From Streptomyces sp. KMM 9044 (GTDB lineage: Bacteria; Actinomycetota; Actinomycetes; Streptomycetales; Streptomycetaceae): a stretch of DNA of 64,000 bases. Made by a program: the position numbers and the translations under genes. Positions 49,901 to 57,013 of this stretch are shown piece after piece (positions within the stretch are counted from its first letter, which is position 1; each line of letters begins with the position of its first letter). The notes below the pieces were generated by a model, which saw only the letters and a program-made list of their open reading frames with translations, was not told the origin of the DNA and ran no database searches. The stretch spans positions 6,510,001 through 6,574,000 of the forward strand of contig NZ_CP113910.1 of assembly GCF_024701375.2 (NCBI RefSeq), in the 5' to 3' direction.

Positions 49901-52900
49901 CTCCGAGGCCCGCAAGGCCGTCGCGACGGGCGGCGACGAGAAGAAGGAGGCCGACAACGCCGACGGGCCGCCCCTCGTGCGCCGGCTGGCCGCGCTGGCC
50001 CCCGCCGAGCGCCGCGCCGCGCTGCTCGCCGAGGTACGCGCGCAGGCCGCCGCCGTCCTCGGGCACGCCGACCCCGACGCCGTCCCCGACGGGCGTGCCT
50101 TCCGGGACCTCGGCTTCGACTCGCTGACCGCGGTCGAACTACGCAACCGGTTCTCCGAGGCCACCGGGCTGCGACTGCCGGTCACCCTCGCCTTCGACCA
50201 CCCCTCCGCGAACGCCCTCGCCACCCATCTGGACCAGGAGCTGTTCGCCGCCGACGCGACCACCGAACCCCTGCCGCAGCTGCCGACGGCCGCCGTCGAC
50301 GACGACCCCGTCGTCATCGTCGGCATGAGCTGCCGCTTCCCCGGCGACGTCACCTCCCCGGAAGACCTGTGGCGACTGGTCGCCGAGGGCACCGACGCCA
50401 TCACCCCCTTCCCCGCCGACCGCGGCTGGAACGTCGACCACCTCTACGACCCCGACCCCGACCGCACCGGCCACTCGTACACCCGGCACGGCGGATTCCT
50501 GCACGACGCGGCCGAGTTCGACCCCGCGTTCTTCGGGATCGCGCCCCGCGAGGCCGTCGCCATCGACCCGCAGCACCGGCTGCTCCTCGAGACTTCCTGG
50601 GAAGCGTTCGAACGCGCCGGGATCGAACCCGACCGGATGCGCGGCGCCCGGGCGGGAGTGTTCATCGGCTCCAACTACAACGACTACGGCAGCCGAGCCC
50701 GCCGAGCCCCCGAGGGACTGGAGGGCTACCTCGCCACCGGCAGCGCCGGCAGCGTCGCCTCCGGCCGTATCGCCTACACCTTCGGCCTGGAGGGGCCGGC
50801 CGTCACCGTCGACACCGCCTGCTCCTCCTCCCTGGTCGCCCTGCACCTCGCCGCGCAGGCACTGCGGTCCGGAGAGTGTGAACTCGCCCTGGCCGGCGGC
50901 GTCACCGTGATCTCCACCCCCGACACCTTCGTCGAGTTCAGCAGGCAGCGCGCCCTGTCGCCCGACGGACGCTGCAAGCCGTTCTCCGCCGAGGCGGACG
51001 GCGCCGGCTGGGCCGAAGGCGTCGGCCTGCTCCTGCTGGAGCGCCTCTCCGACGCCCGCCGCCACGGGCACCCCGTGCTCGCCACCGTCGCCGCGACCGC
51101 CGTCAACCAGGACGGCGCCTCCAACGGCCTGACCGCGCCCAGCGGACCGGCCCAGCAGCGCGTCATCCGGCAGGCGCTGGCCTCCGCCGGGCTCTCTCCC
51201 AAGGACGTGGACGCCGTGGAGGCGCACGGCACCGGCACCACCCTCGGCGACCCCATCGAGGCCCAGGCCCTGCTCGCCGTCTACGGCCAGGACCGGCCCG
51301 CCGAACGCCCGCTGTGGCTGGGCGCGCTGAAGTCCAACATCGGCCACACCCAGGCCGCGTCCGGCGTCGCGGGCGTGATCAAGATGGTGATGGCGATGCG
51401 GCACGGCGTGCTGCCGCGCACCCTGCACGCCGAGGACCCCTCCCCGCACATCGACTGGTCCTCCGGCGCCGTACGCCTGCTGCACGAGGAGCGTGACTGG
51501 ACGCCCGGTGACACCCCGCGCCGCGCGGGCGTCTCCGCCTTCGGCGTCTCCGGAACCAACGCCCACGTCATCCTCCAGGAACCGGACAGCCCCGCGCCCA
51601 CGGAGCCGCGCCCGGCCGGCACAACCTCCGGGGCCCTGCCCTGGCTGCTGTCCGCCCGCGGCACCGCCGCACTGCGCGCCCAGGCCCGCCGCCTCCTCGA
51701 CCACATCGCCGCCCGCCCGGAGACGGAGCCGGCCGACCTCGCCCTGTCCCTGGCCACCACCCGCGCCCACCACGACGACCGGGCGGGCGTCGTCGCCGAC
51801 GGCACCGACGCCCTCGCCGAGGCGCTCACCGCCCTCGCCGAGGGACGCGAGAACCCGCTCCTCGTCACCGGCCGGGCCCGCGGCGGCAGGACGGCCTTCC
51901 TCTTCTCCGGTCAGGGCGCCCAGCGGGCAGCCGCCGGCCGCGCGCTGTACGAGCGCTACGAGGTGTTCGCCGACGCCCTCGACGAGGTCTGTGCCCACCT
52001 CGACGCCCACCTCGACCAGCCGCTGCGGGACGTGATGTTCGCCGAGCCGGGCACCCCGCAGGCCGCCCTGCTCGACCGCACCGCCTACACCCAGGCCGCG
52101 CTCTTCGCCGTCCAAGTCGCCCTGTACCGGCTCCTGGAGAGCCTGGACGTACGGCCCGACGCGCTGCTCGGCCACTCCGTGGGCGAGATCGCCGCGGCCC
52201 ATGTCGCGGGCGTCCTCACCCTGGAGGACGCCTGCCGCCTCGTCGCCGTACGCGGCACCCTGATGGGGGACCTCCCGGCGGGCGGCGCCATGGTGTCCGT
52301 CCAGGCCGGCGAGGACGAGGTGACCCCACTGCTCGCCGCCCACGAGGGCCGGGCCGCCGTCGCCGCACTCAACAGCGCGCTCGCCACCGTCCTGTCCGGC
52401 GACGAGGACGCCGTCCTCGCGGTCGCCGCCGAACTGGCCGCCCAGGGCCGCAAGACGCACCGCCTCAAGGTCAGCCACGCCTTCCACTCGCACCACATGG
52501 ACGGCATGCTCGACGTGTTCGCCGCGCACACCGCGGAACTCGGCCACGCGACCCCCGCCGTACCGGTGGTGTCCACCCTCACCGGACGCCCCGTCACCGC
52601 CGACGAACCCTTCGACGGCGCCTACTGGGTGCGTCAGGTCCGTGCGGGCGTCCGCTTCCGCGACGGGATCCGCGCCCTGGAGGAACAGGGCATCACCACC
52701 TATGTCGAGATCGGACCGGGTGACGTCCTCACCGCGCTCGCCGGCGACTGCGTCGAGGGCGACGCCACCCTCGTGCCGACCCTGAGCCGGGACACCGAGG
52801 AAGGAGCGTCACTGACCTCCGCCCTGGCCCGGCTGCACACCCACGGCCACCGCGTCGACTGGGACAGCTGGTTCGCCCCCACCGGAGCCCACCGCACCGA

Positions 52901-55784
52901 CCTGCCCACCTACCCCTTCCAGCGACGCACCTACTGGCTGGAGAGCACCGGCGCCGACACCCTCCGCACCGACCTGGAACAGGTGGGTCACCAGCTGGTG
53001 ACCGCGGCCGTCCCCCTCGCCGACAGCTCCGGAGTCGTCCTGACCGGAACCGTCTCCGTCCAGGACCGGCCCTGGCTCGCCGACCACGCACTCGCCGGCC
53101 GTGTCCTCTTCCCCGGCACCGCCTTCCTCGACCTCGCCATGGAGGCATGCGCCCACGTCGGAGCCGCCCGCATCACCGACCTCACCCTGCAGACCCCGCT
53201 GGTCCTCTCCGAGCACGCGGGCGTCCACCTCCAGGTCGCCGTCGGCGCACCCGACGGCGACGGCAACCGAGCCCTGACCGTGCACTCCCGGCCCGCCACC
53301 GGCGGCGACACCGCCCAGGACCCCTGGACCCGGCACGCCGCGGGCACCCTCAGCGACACCCCGGCAGCCACCGCCGCACCCCTGGGCGCCGCCTGGCCGC
53401 CGCCGGGCGCCACGCCCGTCGACGTGACCGGCCTGTACGAGCGCATCGCCGAGGGCGGCTTCGTCTACGGCCCGGCCTTCCGCGGCCTGCGCGCGGCCTG
53501 GCGGGACGGCGACACCGTGTACGCGGAGATCGCCCCCGAGGACGGCGAGCACCTTCAGGGCACCGACCGCTTTCGTGTGCACCCCGCCCTGCTGGACGCG
53601 GCCCTGCACACGGTGGCTCTCGCCGCCGCCGGCGACACCGGCACGGTCGTCCCGTTCACCTTCTCGGACGTCACCGTGCACAGCGTCGGATCCACCGCCC
53701 TGCGCGTCCGTCTCGTCCCGGCCGCCGAGGAGCACGCCTACCGGGTGACCCTCCTCGACGGAGCCGGAATCCCGGTCGCCGACATCGACACCCTCGCCCT
53801 GCGCCCCGTCGACACCAGCGCGCTGCCGGCCGCCCCCGGCCGCGGGGCGCTGCACCGGATCCGCTGGACACCCGTCGCCCTCGGCGCACCCCCCGCCGGA
53901 CCACGGCACCTCGTCGGCAGCGCCGTCCCGCCCGCCGCACCGGCACTCGCGGACGCCCTCCACCACGCCGACGCCGCCGCGCTCCTGACGGCCGTGGCCG
54001 ACACGGCCGTACCCCCGACCGTCCTCGCCGCGCTGCCCGACACCGGCGAGGACACCGATCTCGCCGTCGCCGCCCGGCACACCTCCCACCACGCCCTCGG
54101 CCTGGTCACGGACTGGCTCGCCCACGACGGCCTCGCCGGCTCCCGGCTGGTGGTGCTCACCCGGCACGCCGTCAGCACCTCACCCGACGACGCGCCGCGC
54201 ACCGACCCCGCCCAGGCGGCCGTCTGGGGCCTGATCCGCGCGGCACGCGCCGAGAACCCCGGCCGCTTCGCCCTCGTCGACCACGACGGCAGCGCGGCCT
54301 CGCTCGCCGTGCTGCCCGCCGTACTGGCCCTGGGCGACAGTGAGATCGCCCTGCGCGAGGGCACCGCACTCACTTCCCGCCTCACCCGCACCACCCCGGC
54401 GGACACACCCGTCGGCACCTCGGCGGGCACACCCGGCGACGGCACCGTCCTGGTCACCGGGGCCGGGGGAGTCCTCGGCCGGCGGATCGCCCGCCACCTG
54501 GCCACCGTCCACGGCGTCCGCTCCCTGGTGCTGGCCGGGCGACGCGGCGCCGCCGCCGACGGCATGACCGAACTCCACGAGGAACTCACCGGCCACGGCG
54601 CACACGTGACCGTCGCGGCCTGTGATGTCGCCGACCGTGCCGCCCTGACCGCGCTGCTCGACGGCATCCCCGCCGACCGTCCGCTGACCGCGGTCGTCCA
54701 CACGGCCGGCGTCCTCGACGACGGCATCGTGCAGTCCCTCACCCCCGAGCGCGTCGACACGGTACTGCGCGCCAAGGCCGACGCGACCGTGCTGCTGGAA
54801 CAGCTCACCCGCGACACCGGCGCCGCACTCGTGCTGTTCTCCTCGCTCGCGGGGACACTCGGCGGCGTCGGCCAGGGCAACTACTCGGCGGCCAACGCCT
54901 TCCTCGATGCCTTCGCCGCCCGCTGTGCCGCGCACGGACGCCGCGTCCAGTCCCTCGCCTGGGGCCTGTGGGCCGAACGCAGCGGCATGACCGGCAAGCT
55001 CGGCGAGGCCGACCTGCGCCGCATCGCCCGCAGCGGACTGCGTCCGATGGACACCGCCGACGCGCTCGCTCTGCTCGACGCCGCACTGCGTTCCCCGGAG
55101 CCCTGGTACGCGCCCGCCGACCTCGACCCGGTCGCCCTGCGCGCCTCCGACGGCTCCGTGCCCGACCTGGTCTGCGACCTCGTCGGGGCCCGCACCGGAC
55201 GCCCCGCCGCCCAGGAGGCCGCCACACCCGCGGCGCCCGCCGAGGGTGAGCTGCGCGCACGCCTCGCCGCACTCGCCCCGGGTTCCCGGCACGACGCCGT
55301 CCTGGACGCCGTGCTCGCCCAGGCCGCCCTGGTCATCGGCCACGACAGCCCCGACTCCATCGACCCCGAAGGAGGCTTCCTCGACAGCGGATTCAACTCG
55401 CTCACCGCCGTCGAACTCCGCAACCGCATCGGTGCCCTCGCGGGCGTACGACTGCCCGCGACGCTCATGTTCGACCACCCCACGCCGCAGCGGCTCGCCG
55501 CGCATCTCCTGGAGCGCATCGCCCCCGCCGACCTGCCCGCCGCGTCCCCGGTACTCGACCAGCTCGACGCCCTGGAGGCCCAGCTCACCGGATCAGCGGT
55601 GGACGCGGCCCTCCAGGACAGGCTCCGCAGCCGGCTGCACGGCCTGCTGGCCCGGCTGGACGACGTCCCGGCGCCCACCGCGCCCGCCGACACCGCGGGA
55701 ACGCCGGCGGCAGGGGCGTCCGCCGACGAAGTCTCCGACGACGAGCTGCGCGCCTTCCTGGAGGGCGACCTCGACGAGGCCTGA
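40869..55784 (+). CDS. PKS B: modules 3-5 (KS-AT-KR-ACP, KS-AT-KR-ACP, KS-AT-DH-KR-ACP)
   Basis: 4971 residues. After a Gly-Asn repeat comes the coiled-coil docking helix [17 protein letters not shown]. Module 3: KS 41022-42300 (DTMCSSS), AT 42617-43640 (YASH, methylmalonyl), KR 44520-45230 with GTWGSGDHGAY (A2 type), ACP GFDSL. Module 4: KS 45676-46945 (DTGCSSA), AT 47276-48320 (YASH), KR 49180-49860 with IDD and GSYAAAN (B1), ACP GFDSL. Module 5: KS 50300-51575 (DTACSSS), AT 51890-52900 with GHSVG and HAFH (malonyl), DH 52985-53810 with HALAGRVLFP and LLDAALH, KR 54435-55130 with LDD (B1), ACP with GFNSL (Asn for Asp). The C-terminal tail DDELRAFLEGDLDEA is a docking element. The gene starts 46 bp after PKS A, so the two are probably co-transcribed and dock in series; a strong hairpin follows the stop. 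Confidence 0.95.
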   Translation: MGNTGNTGNAGNMGNPGNVGTTEDQLRDYLKRVTTDLRKTRSRLTDLESRAHEPIAIVATACRMPGAVRTPEDLWQVVADGVDTVSDLPSDRGWDIEAVYDPDPDRVGTSYVRQGAFLHDAAEFDAGFFEISPREATAMDPQQRLLLETTWEAFERAGINPTDLRGSDTGVFVGASNQAYAIDGTNAPEGVEGHLLTGGSAAVLSGRIAYSFGFEGPAVSLDTMCSSSLVALHLAVRALRSGECSMAVAGGATVMATMRNFVEFSRQRGLAEDGRCKPFAAGADGTGWGEGVGVLLLERLSDARAKGHQVLAVVRGSAINQDGASNGLTAPNGPSQQRVIRAALADAGLSGADVDVVEAHGTGTKLGDPIEAQALLATYGQERHGDDPLWIGSLKSNIGHTQAASGVAGVIKMVESLRRGTVPQSLHGEELTPHVDWSSGTLRLLTEAVDWPETGRPRRAGVSSFGGSGTNAHVVLEQAPAPEPAVEKEEASDAVLPWVLSARSQAALKEQARRLADRVESADLSPADIAHSLLAGRAALEERAVVVGSDRNTLLNGLHALARGEQPATVARGLTESPGDVVDAVFVFPGQGSQWVGMAVGLLDASPVFAARFVECGAALEGFVEWSLVDVVRGVEGAPGLDRVDVVQPVLWAVMVSLAALWESFGVRPAAVVGHSQGEIAAAVVAGALSLVDGARVVALRSRAIVALAGRGGMVSVGLDAEGAAGLAGRWPGRVSVAAVNGPASTVVSGDAGALDELVVFAESAGVRVRRIEVDYASHSAHVELIEGELAEVLAPVVALEPVVPFLSTVTGEWIDSAETDAGYWYRNLRQTVCLEPAVARLLAEGHGAFLEMSPHPVLTVPVTETVEAAGADAVVVGSLRRGEGGLERFSLSLAEAWAHGVSVDWTPAFEGLSPRRVDLPTYAFQRSRYWLDVPKAKAKAEAVTDPVEDEFWRTVEEGDADGLAQALGLNTTDGLGDIIPALSAWHQGRRGRARLDSWRYRVVWRPYELPGTATLDGTWLLAVPEEHLTSALVTDVTHALDRAGATTVVLGMAADDLDRGRIAARLADTESASVRGVVSLLALDERPAPAHSGATVGMVSSLLLIQGLLDAGIEARTWFLTSGAATTGSGGDTVAHPLQGALWGLGRVMALEQPRHWGGLVDLPGELDDDSARGLIAVLAARGDEDQIALRGRNAHIRRLVRAPLAGRAAPRTWRTSGAALVTGGTGGLGAHTARLLARNGAEHLVLTSRHGAEAPGAAELERELTGLGCRVTIAACDVADREALRLLVEQAESDGPAIRTVVHTAGVGMLAPLAETDLDFFAEGARAKLLGAANLDEIFDHDRLDAFVLYSSVAGTWGSGDHGAYSASNAYVDALAEHRRARGLTGTSLAWGIWSPEGGGMAVNVVREQLRWRGIPFMDAELAVAGLQQALDHDETFLAVADIDWERFVPVFTAAHPRPLLHEVPEVAEAMKVDEAVLDRAADRRGGLRAELAALPAAERDRALADVVRGQVAAVLGHSDSNDIPPTRAFRELGFDSLTAVELRNRLNEATGLALPATIVFDHPNIRDLVRHLRGLLVDDSADEQAAVLPATAADRRAHEDEPIAIVSMGCRFPGGAHSPDDFWRLVLDETDAISSLPADRGWDLDALYDPDPDRAGTSYVREGGFLHDAAEFDAGFFGISPREAIAMDPQQRLLLETTWETLERAGIAPDSLHGSDTGVFVGVSHQGYGATGDVPDGLEGHLITGTVTSIASGRISYTLGLEGPAVTMDTGCSSALVAMHLAMRSLRSGECSLALTGGAAVMGEPIGLVGFSRQRGLAMDGRCKAFGAGADGMGMAEGVGVLLLERLSDARAKGHQVLAVVRGSAINQDGASNGLTAPNGRSQQRVIRAALADAGLSGADVDVVEAHGTGTKLGDPIEAQALLATYGQERAGDRPLWLGSVKSNIGHTQAASGMAGVIKMVQAMRHGTLPKSLHAAEVSPIVDWPAGQVAVLTEARPWERDDRRRAGVSSFGVSGTNAHIILEEDGPLPVEEPARTAGDRLGAVAPWLVSARSEKALRAQAAQLLTHLESTGDDLVDIAHSLLTGRAALEERAVVVGSDRESLAASLRALAAGTADTNLTRGTAQRVGDAVDTVFVFPGQGSQWVGMAVGLLDASPVFAARFVECGAALEGFVEWSLVDVVRGVEGAPGLDRVDVVQPVLWAVMVSLAALWESFGVRPAAVVGHSQGEIAAAVVAGALSLVDGARVVALRSRAIVALAGRGGMVSVGLDAEGAAGLAGRWPGRVSVAAVNGPASTVVSGDAGALDELVVFAESAGVRVRRIEVDYASHSAHVELIEGELAEVLAPVVALEPVVPFLSTVTGEWIDSAETDAGYWYRNLRQTVRLEPAVRRLAESGHGAFVEMSPHPVLTVPVTETVEAAGADAVVVGSLRRGEGGLDRFCLSLGEAWTRGVSVDWAPVFEGLSPRRVDLPTYAFQRSRYWLEPTARETVVDGNPGVLDDGFWNSVESHDLDSLAESLGMEDVRSLAEVVPALSSWRRDRINRSTLDAWRYRVAWRPNTGRAARAADLTGTWLVVVPAGHESDPLVRQVSAALDERSAGARLLVAGGPAAERDRMADLIRQQTDGTEIGGVLSLLALDESPWSAEGVLPTGLVLTASLLQALGDVRLDAPVWCATRGAVSVHRRERLNHPLQAMTLGLGRIAALEYPQRWGGLIDLPDTLDDRAASRLVDGLSGTMEEDHLAVRGSGIFARRLVRAGEGPRPEGRWQPSGTVLVTGGTGGLGRHVARWLARGGAEHLVLASRRGPAAPGADELVAELAELGTPATVVACDVADTDAVRRLVDDLPGGGTLTAVVHTAGVIDDGVIDALTPQRAHGVMRPKADAALALDAATRHLDLDAFVLFSSMAGTLGGPGQGSYAAANAFLDALAARRRAEGLPATSVGWGTWAGGGMVGEEVAERLRRDGVPPMDPDLAIASLQKALDQDEEFLIVADVDWKLITVRAFAALREVSEARKAVATGGDEKKEADNADGPPLVRRLAALAPAERRAALLAEVRAQAAAVLGHADPDAVPDGRAFRDLGFDSLTAVELRNRFSEATGLRLPVTLAFDHPSANALATHLDQELFAADATTEPLPQLPTAAVDDDPVVIVGMSCRFPGDVTSPEDLWRLVAEGTDAITPFPADRGWNVDHLYDPDPDRTGHSYTRHGGFLHDAAEFDPAFFGIAPREAVAIDPQHRLLLETSWEAFERAGIEPDRMRGARAGVFIGSNYNDYGSRARRAPEGLEGYLATGSAGSVASGRIAYTFGLEGPAVTVDTACSSSLVALHLAAQALRSGECELALAGGVTVISTPDTFVEFSRQRALSPDGRCKPFSAEADGAGWAEGVGLLLLERLSDARRHGHPVLATVAATAVNQDGASNGLTAPSGPAQQRVIRQALASAGLSPKDVDAVEAHGTGTTLGDPIEAQALLAVYGQDRPAERPLWLGALKSNIGHTQAASGVAGVIKMVMAMRHGVLPRTLHAEDPSPHIDWSSGAVRLLHEERDWTPGDTPRRAGVSAFGVSGTNAHVILQEPDSPAPTEPRPAGTTSGALPWLLSARGTAALRAQARRLLDHIAARPETEPADLALSLATTRAHHDDRAGVVADGTDALAEALTALAEGRENPLLVTGRARGGRTAFLFSGQGAQRAAAGRALYERYEVFADALDEVCAHLDAHLDQPLRDVMFAEPGTPQAALLDRTAYTQAALFAVQVALYRLLESLDVRPDALLGHSVGEIAAAHVAGVLTLEDACRLVAVRGTLMGDLPAGGAMVSVQAGEDEVTPLLAAHEGRAAVAALNSALATVLSGDEDAVLAVAAELAAQGRKTHRLKVSHAFHSHHMDGMLDVFAAHTAELGHATPAVPVVSTLTGRPVTADEPFDGAYWVRQVRAGVRFRDGIRALEEQGITTYVEIGPGDVLTALAGDCVEGDATLVPTLSRDTEEGASLTSALARLHTHGHRVDWDSWFAPTGAHRTDLPTYPFQRRTYWLESTGADTLRTDLEQVGHQLVTAAVPLADSSGVVLTGTVSVQDRPWLADHALAGRVLFPGTAFLDLAMEACAHVGAARITDLTLQTPLVLSEHAGVHLQVAVGAPDGDGNRALTVHSRPATGGDTAQDPWTRHAAGTLSDTPAATAAPLGAAWPPPGATPVDVTGLYERIAEGGFVYGPAFRGLRAAWRDGDTVYAEIAPEDGEHLQGTDRFRVHPALLDAALHTVALAAAGDTGTVVPFTFSDVTVHSVGSTALRVRLVPAAEEHAYRVTLLDGAGIPVADIDTLALRPVDTSALPAAPGRGALHRIRWTPVALGAPPAGPRHLVGSAVPPAAPALADALHHADAAALLTAVADTAVPPTVLAALPDTGEDTDLAVAARHTSHHALGLVTDWLAHDGLAGSRLVVLTRHAVSTSPDDAPRTDPAQAAVWGLIRAARAENPGRFALVDHDGSAASLAVLPAVLALGDSEIALREGTALTSRLTRTTPADTPVGTSAGTPGDGTVLVTGAGGVLGRRIARHLATVHGVRSLVLAGRRGAAADGMTELHEELTGHGAHVTVAACDVADRAALTALLDGIPADRPLTAVVHTAGVLDDGIVQSLTPERVDTVLRAKADATVLLEQLTRDTGAALVLFSSLAGTLGGVGQGNYSAANAFLDAFAARCAAHGRRVQSLAWGLWAERSGMTGKLGEADLRRIARSGLRPMDTADALALLDAALRSPEPWYAPADLDPVALRASDGSVPDLVCDLVGARTGRPAAQEAATPAAPAEGELRARLAALAPGSRHDAVLDAVLAQAALVIGHDSPDSIDPEGGFLDSGFNSLTAVELRNRIGALAGVRLPATLMFDHPTPQRLAAHLLERIAPADLPAASPVLDQLDALEAQLTGSAVDAALQDRLRSRLHGLLARLDDVPAPTAPADTAGTPAAGASADEVSDDELRAFLEGDLDEA
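42619..43748 (+). repeat. AT block, copy 3 (module 3)
   Basis: Matches copy 1 at an offset of 9651 bp, from the AT start to the EEGD codons of the post-AT linker, then diverges into module-specific sequence. The G5 run is intact. Confidence 0.92.
47277..48023 (+). repeat. AT block, copy 4 (module 4), shorter
   Basis: Matches copy 1 at an offset of 14307 bp up to the RNLRQTV codons, then becomes a mosaic: the sequence is still homologous but with other codons (for example RLEPAVRRLAESGHGAF). The abrupt loss of identity inside the AT suggests a gene-conversion border. Confidence 0.88.
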
Positions 55785-55796
55785 ACCGACAGGCCG

Positions 55797-55837
55797 GGCC
55801 GTCCGGGCCCTGACACACCGTCAGGACCCGGACGGCC
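55797..55837 (+). terminator. strong hairpin after PKS B
   Basis: An 18-bp stem, GGCCGTCCGGGCCCTGAC (55797-55814) against its near-complement at 55820-55837 with one mismatch, around the loop ACACC. It begins 12 bp after the PKS B stop. There is no U tract, as is common for streptomycete terminators. It probably limits read-through into rmlA. Confidence 0.8.
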
Positions 55838-55935
55838 ACCACCTCCCACCCACCACCTCCCACCCACCACCTCCCACCCACCACCTCCCACCCACCACCT
55901 CCCACCCACCACCTCCCACCCACCACCTCCCACCT
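55838..55935. repeat. minisatellite: seven copies of a 14-bp unit (ACCACCTCCCACCC)
   Basis: Six perfect units plus a seventh ending in T lie directly between the hairpin and the rmlA ribosome binding site. The minus strand reads (GGGTGGGAGGTGGT)n, a G-run array with clear G-quadruplex potential on the template strand for rmlA. No reading frame crosses it sensibly on the plus strand. Confidence 0.97.
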
Positions 55936-55945
55936 GGATGGAACA

Positions 55946-57013
55946 GTGAAGGCTCTCGTGCTCGCGGGGGGATCCGGTACGCGCCTGCGACCGATCACCC
56001 ACACCTCCAGCAAACAGCTGGTCCCGGTCTCCAACAAACCGATCCTCTTCTACGGCCTCGAAGCCATCGCCGCCGCGGGCATCACCGACGTCGGCGTCAT
56101 CGTCGGCAGCACCGCCCCGGAGATCCAGGCCGCCGTCGGCGACGGCTCCGCCTTCGGCCTGGACATCACCTACATCCAGCAGAGCGAACCCCTCGGGCTC
56201 GCCCACGCCGTCCTCGTCGCCGAATCCTTCCTCGGCGACGACGACTTCGTCATGTACCTCGGAGACAACTTCGTCCTCGACGGCATCAGCGACGTCGTCG
56301 ACGAGTTCCGCAAGGACCCGCCCGACGCACAGGTCCTCCTCACCCGCGTCAGTGACCCGACGGCCTTCGGTGTCGCGGTCATCGACGACCAGGGCAACGT
56401 CGTCGACCTCGAGGAGAAGCCCCGCGAACCGCGCAGCGACCTCGCCGTCGCCGGCGTGTACCTCTTCACGACCGCCGTCCACGAGGCCGTCCGGGCCATC
56501 CGGCCCTCCCCCCTGGGCGAACTCGAGATCACCGACGCCCTCCAGTGGATGATCGACCAGGGCATGACCGTGCGCTCCACGGTCATCACCGGCTACTGGA
56601 AGGACACCGGCAACGTCACCGACATGCTGGAGGTCAACCGCACCCTCCTGGAGCGCCTCCAGCCCCGCGTCGACGGCTTCGTGGACGAGGAGAGCGAGAT
56701 CATCGGACGCGTCCGGATCGAGGCGGGCGCCGAGGTCCACCGCTCCCGCATCGTCGGCCCCGTGATCATCGGCGCCGGGAGCATCGTCACCGACTCCTAC
56801 ATCGGTCCTTCCACGTCGGTCGCGGAGCAGTGCCACATCTCCCACAGCGAGATCGAGTACTCCATCGTGCTGCGAGAGTCGTCCTTCGACCGCATCCGCC
56901 GCGTGGCCGCATCCCTCGTCGGACGCAATGTCAAGGTCACCCTGGCACCCCGGCTGCCCGCCACCCACCGCCTCGTCATCGGCGACCACGGGCAGGTCCA
57001 GATCTCCTCATGA
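55946..57013 (+). CDS. rmlA: glucose-1-phosphate thymidylyltransferase, long form
   Basis: 355 residues from the GTG at 55946, with GGATGG at 55936-55941. It makes dTDP-glucose from glucose 1-phosphate and dTTP, the entry step to deoxysugars. The nucleotidyltransferase signature is LAGGSGTRLRPITHTSSKQL, followed by PVSNKPILFYGLEAIAAAGI and GDNFVLDGI near residue 110. The C-terminal ~100 residues form a left-handed beta-helix-like region (IGRVRIEAGAEVHRSRIVGP), as in the long StrD-type enzymes of antibiotic clusters rather than the ~290-residue housekeeping RmlA. The stop overlaps the next start (ATGA), so the two are coupled. Confidence 0.93.
   Translation: MKALVLAGGSGTRLRPITHTSSKQLVPVSNKPILFYGLEAIAAAGITDVGVIVGSTAPEIQAAVGDGSAFGLDITYIQQSEPLGLAHAVLVAESFLGDDDFVMYLGDNFVLDGISDVVDEFRKDPPDAQVLLTRVSDPTAFGVAVIDDQGNVVDLEEKPREPRSDLAVAGVYLFTTAVHEAVRAIRPSPLGELEITDALQWMIDQGMTVRSTVITGYWKDTGNVTDMLEVNRTLLERLQPRVDGFVDEESEIIGRVRIEAGAEVHRSRIVGPVIIGAGSIVTDSYIGPSTSVAEQCHISHSEIEYSIVLRESSFDRIRRVAASLVGRNVKVTLAPRLPATHRLVIGDHGQVQISS

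Noticed and set aside
55838..55935. Possible CRISPR array
   Set aside because: The 14-bp units are directly tandem without spacers and no cas genes are present; it is a minisatellite.
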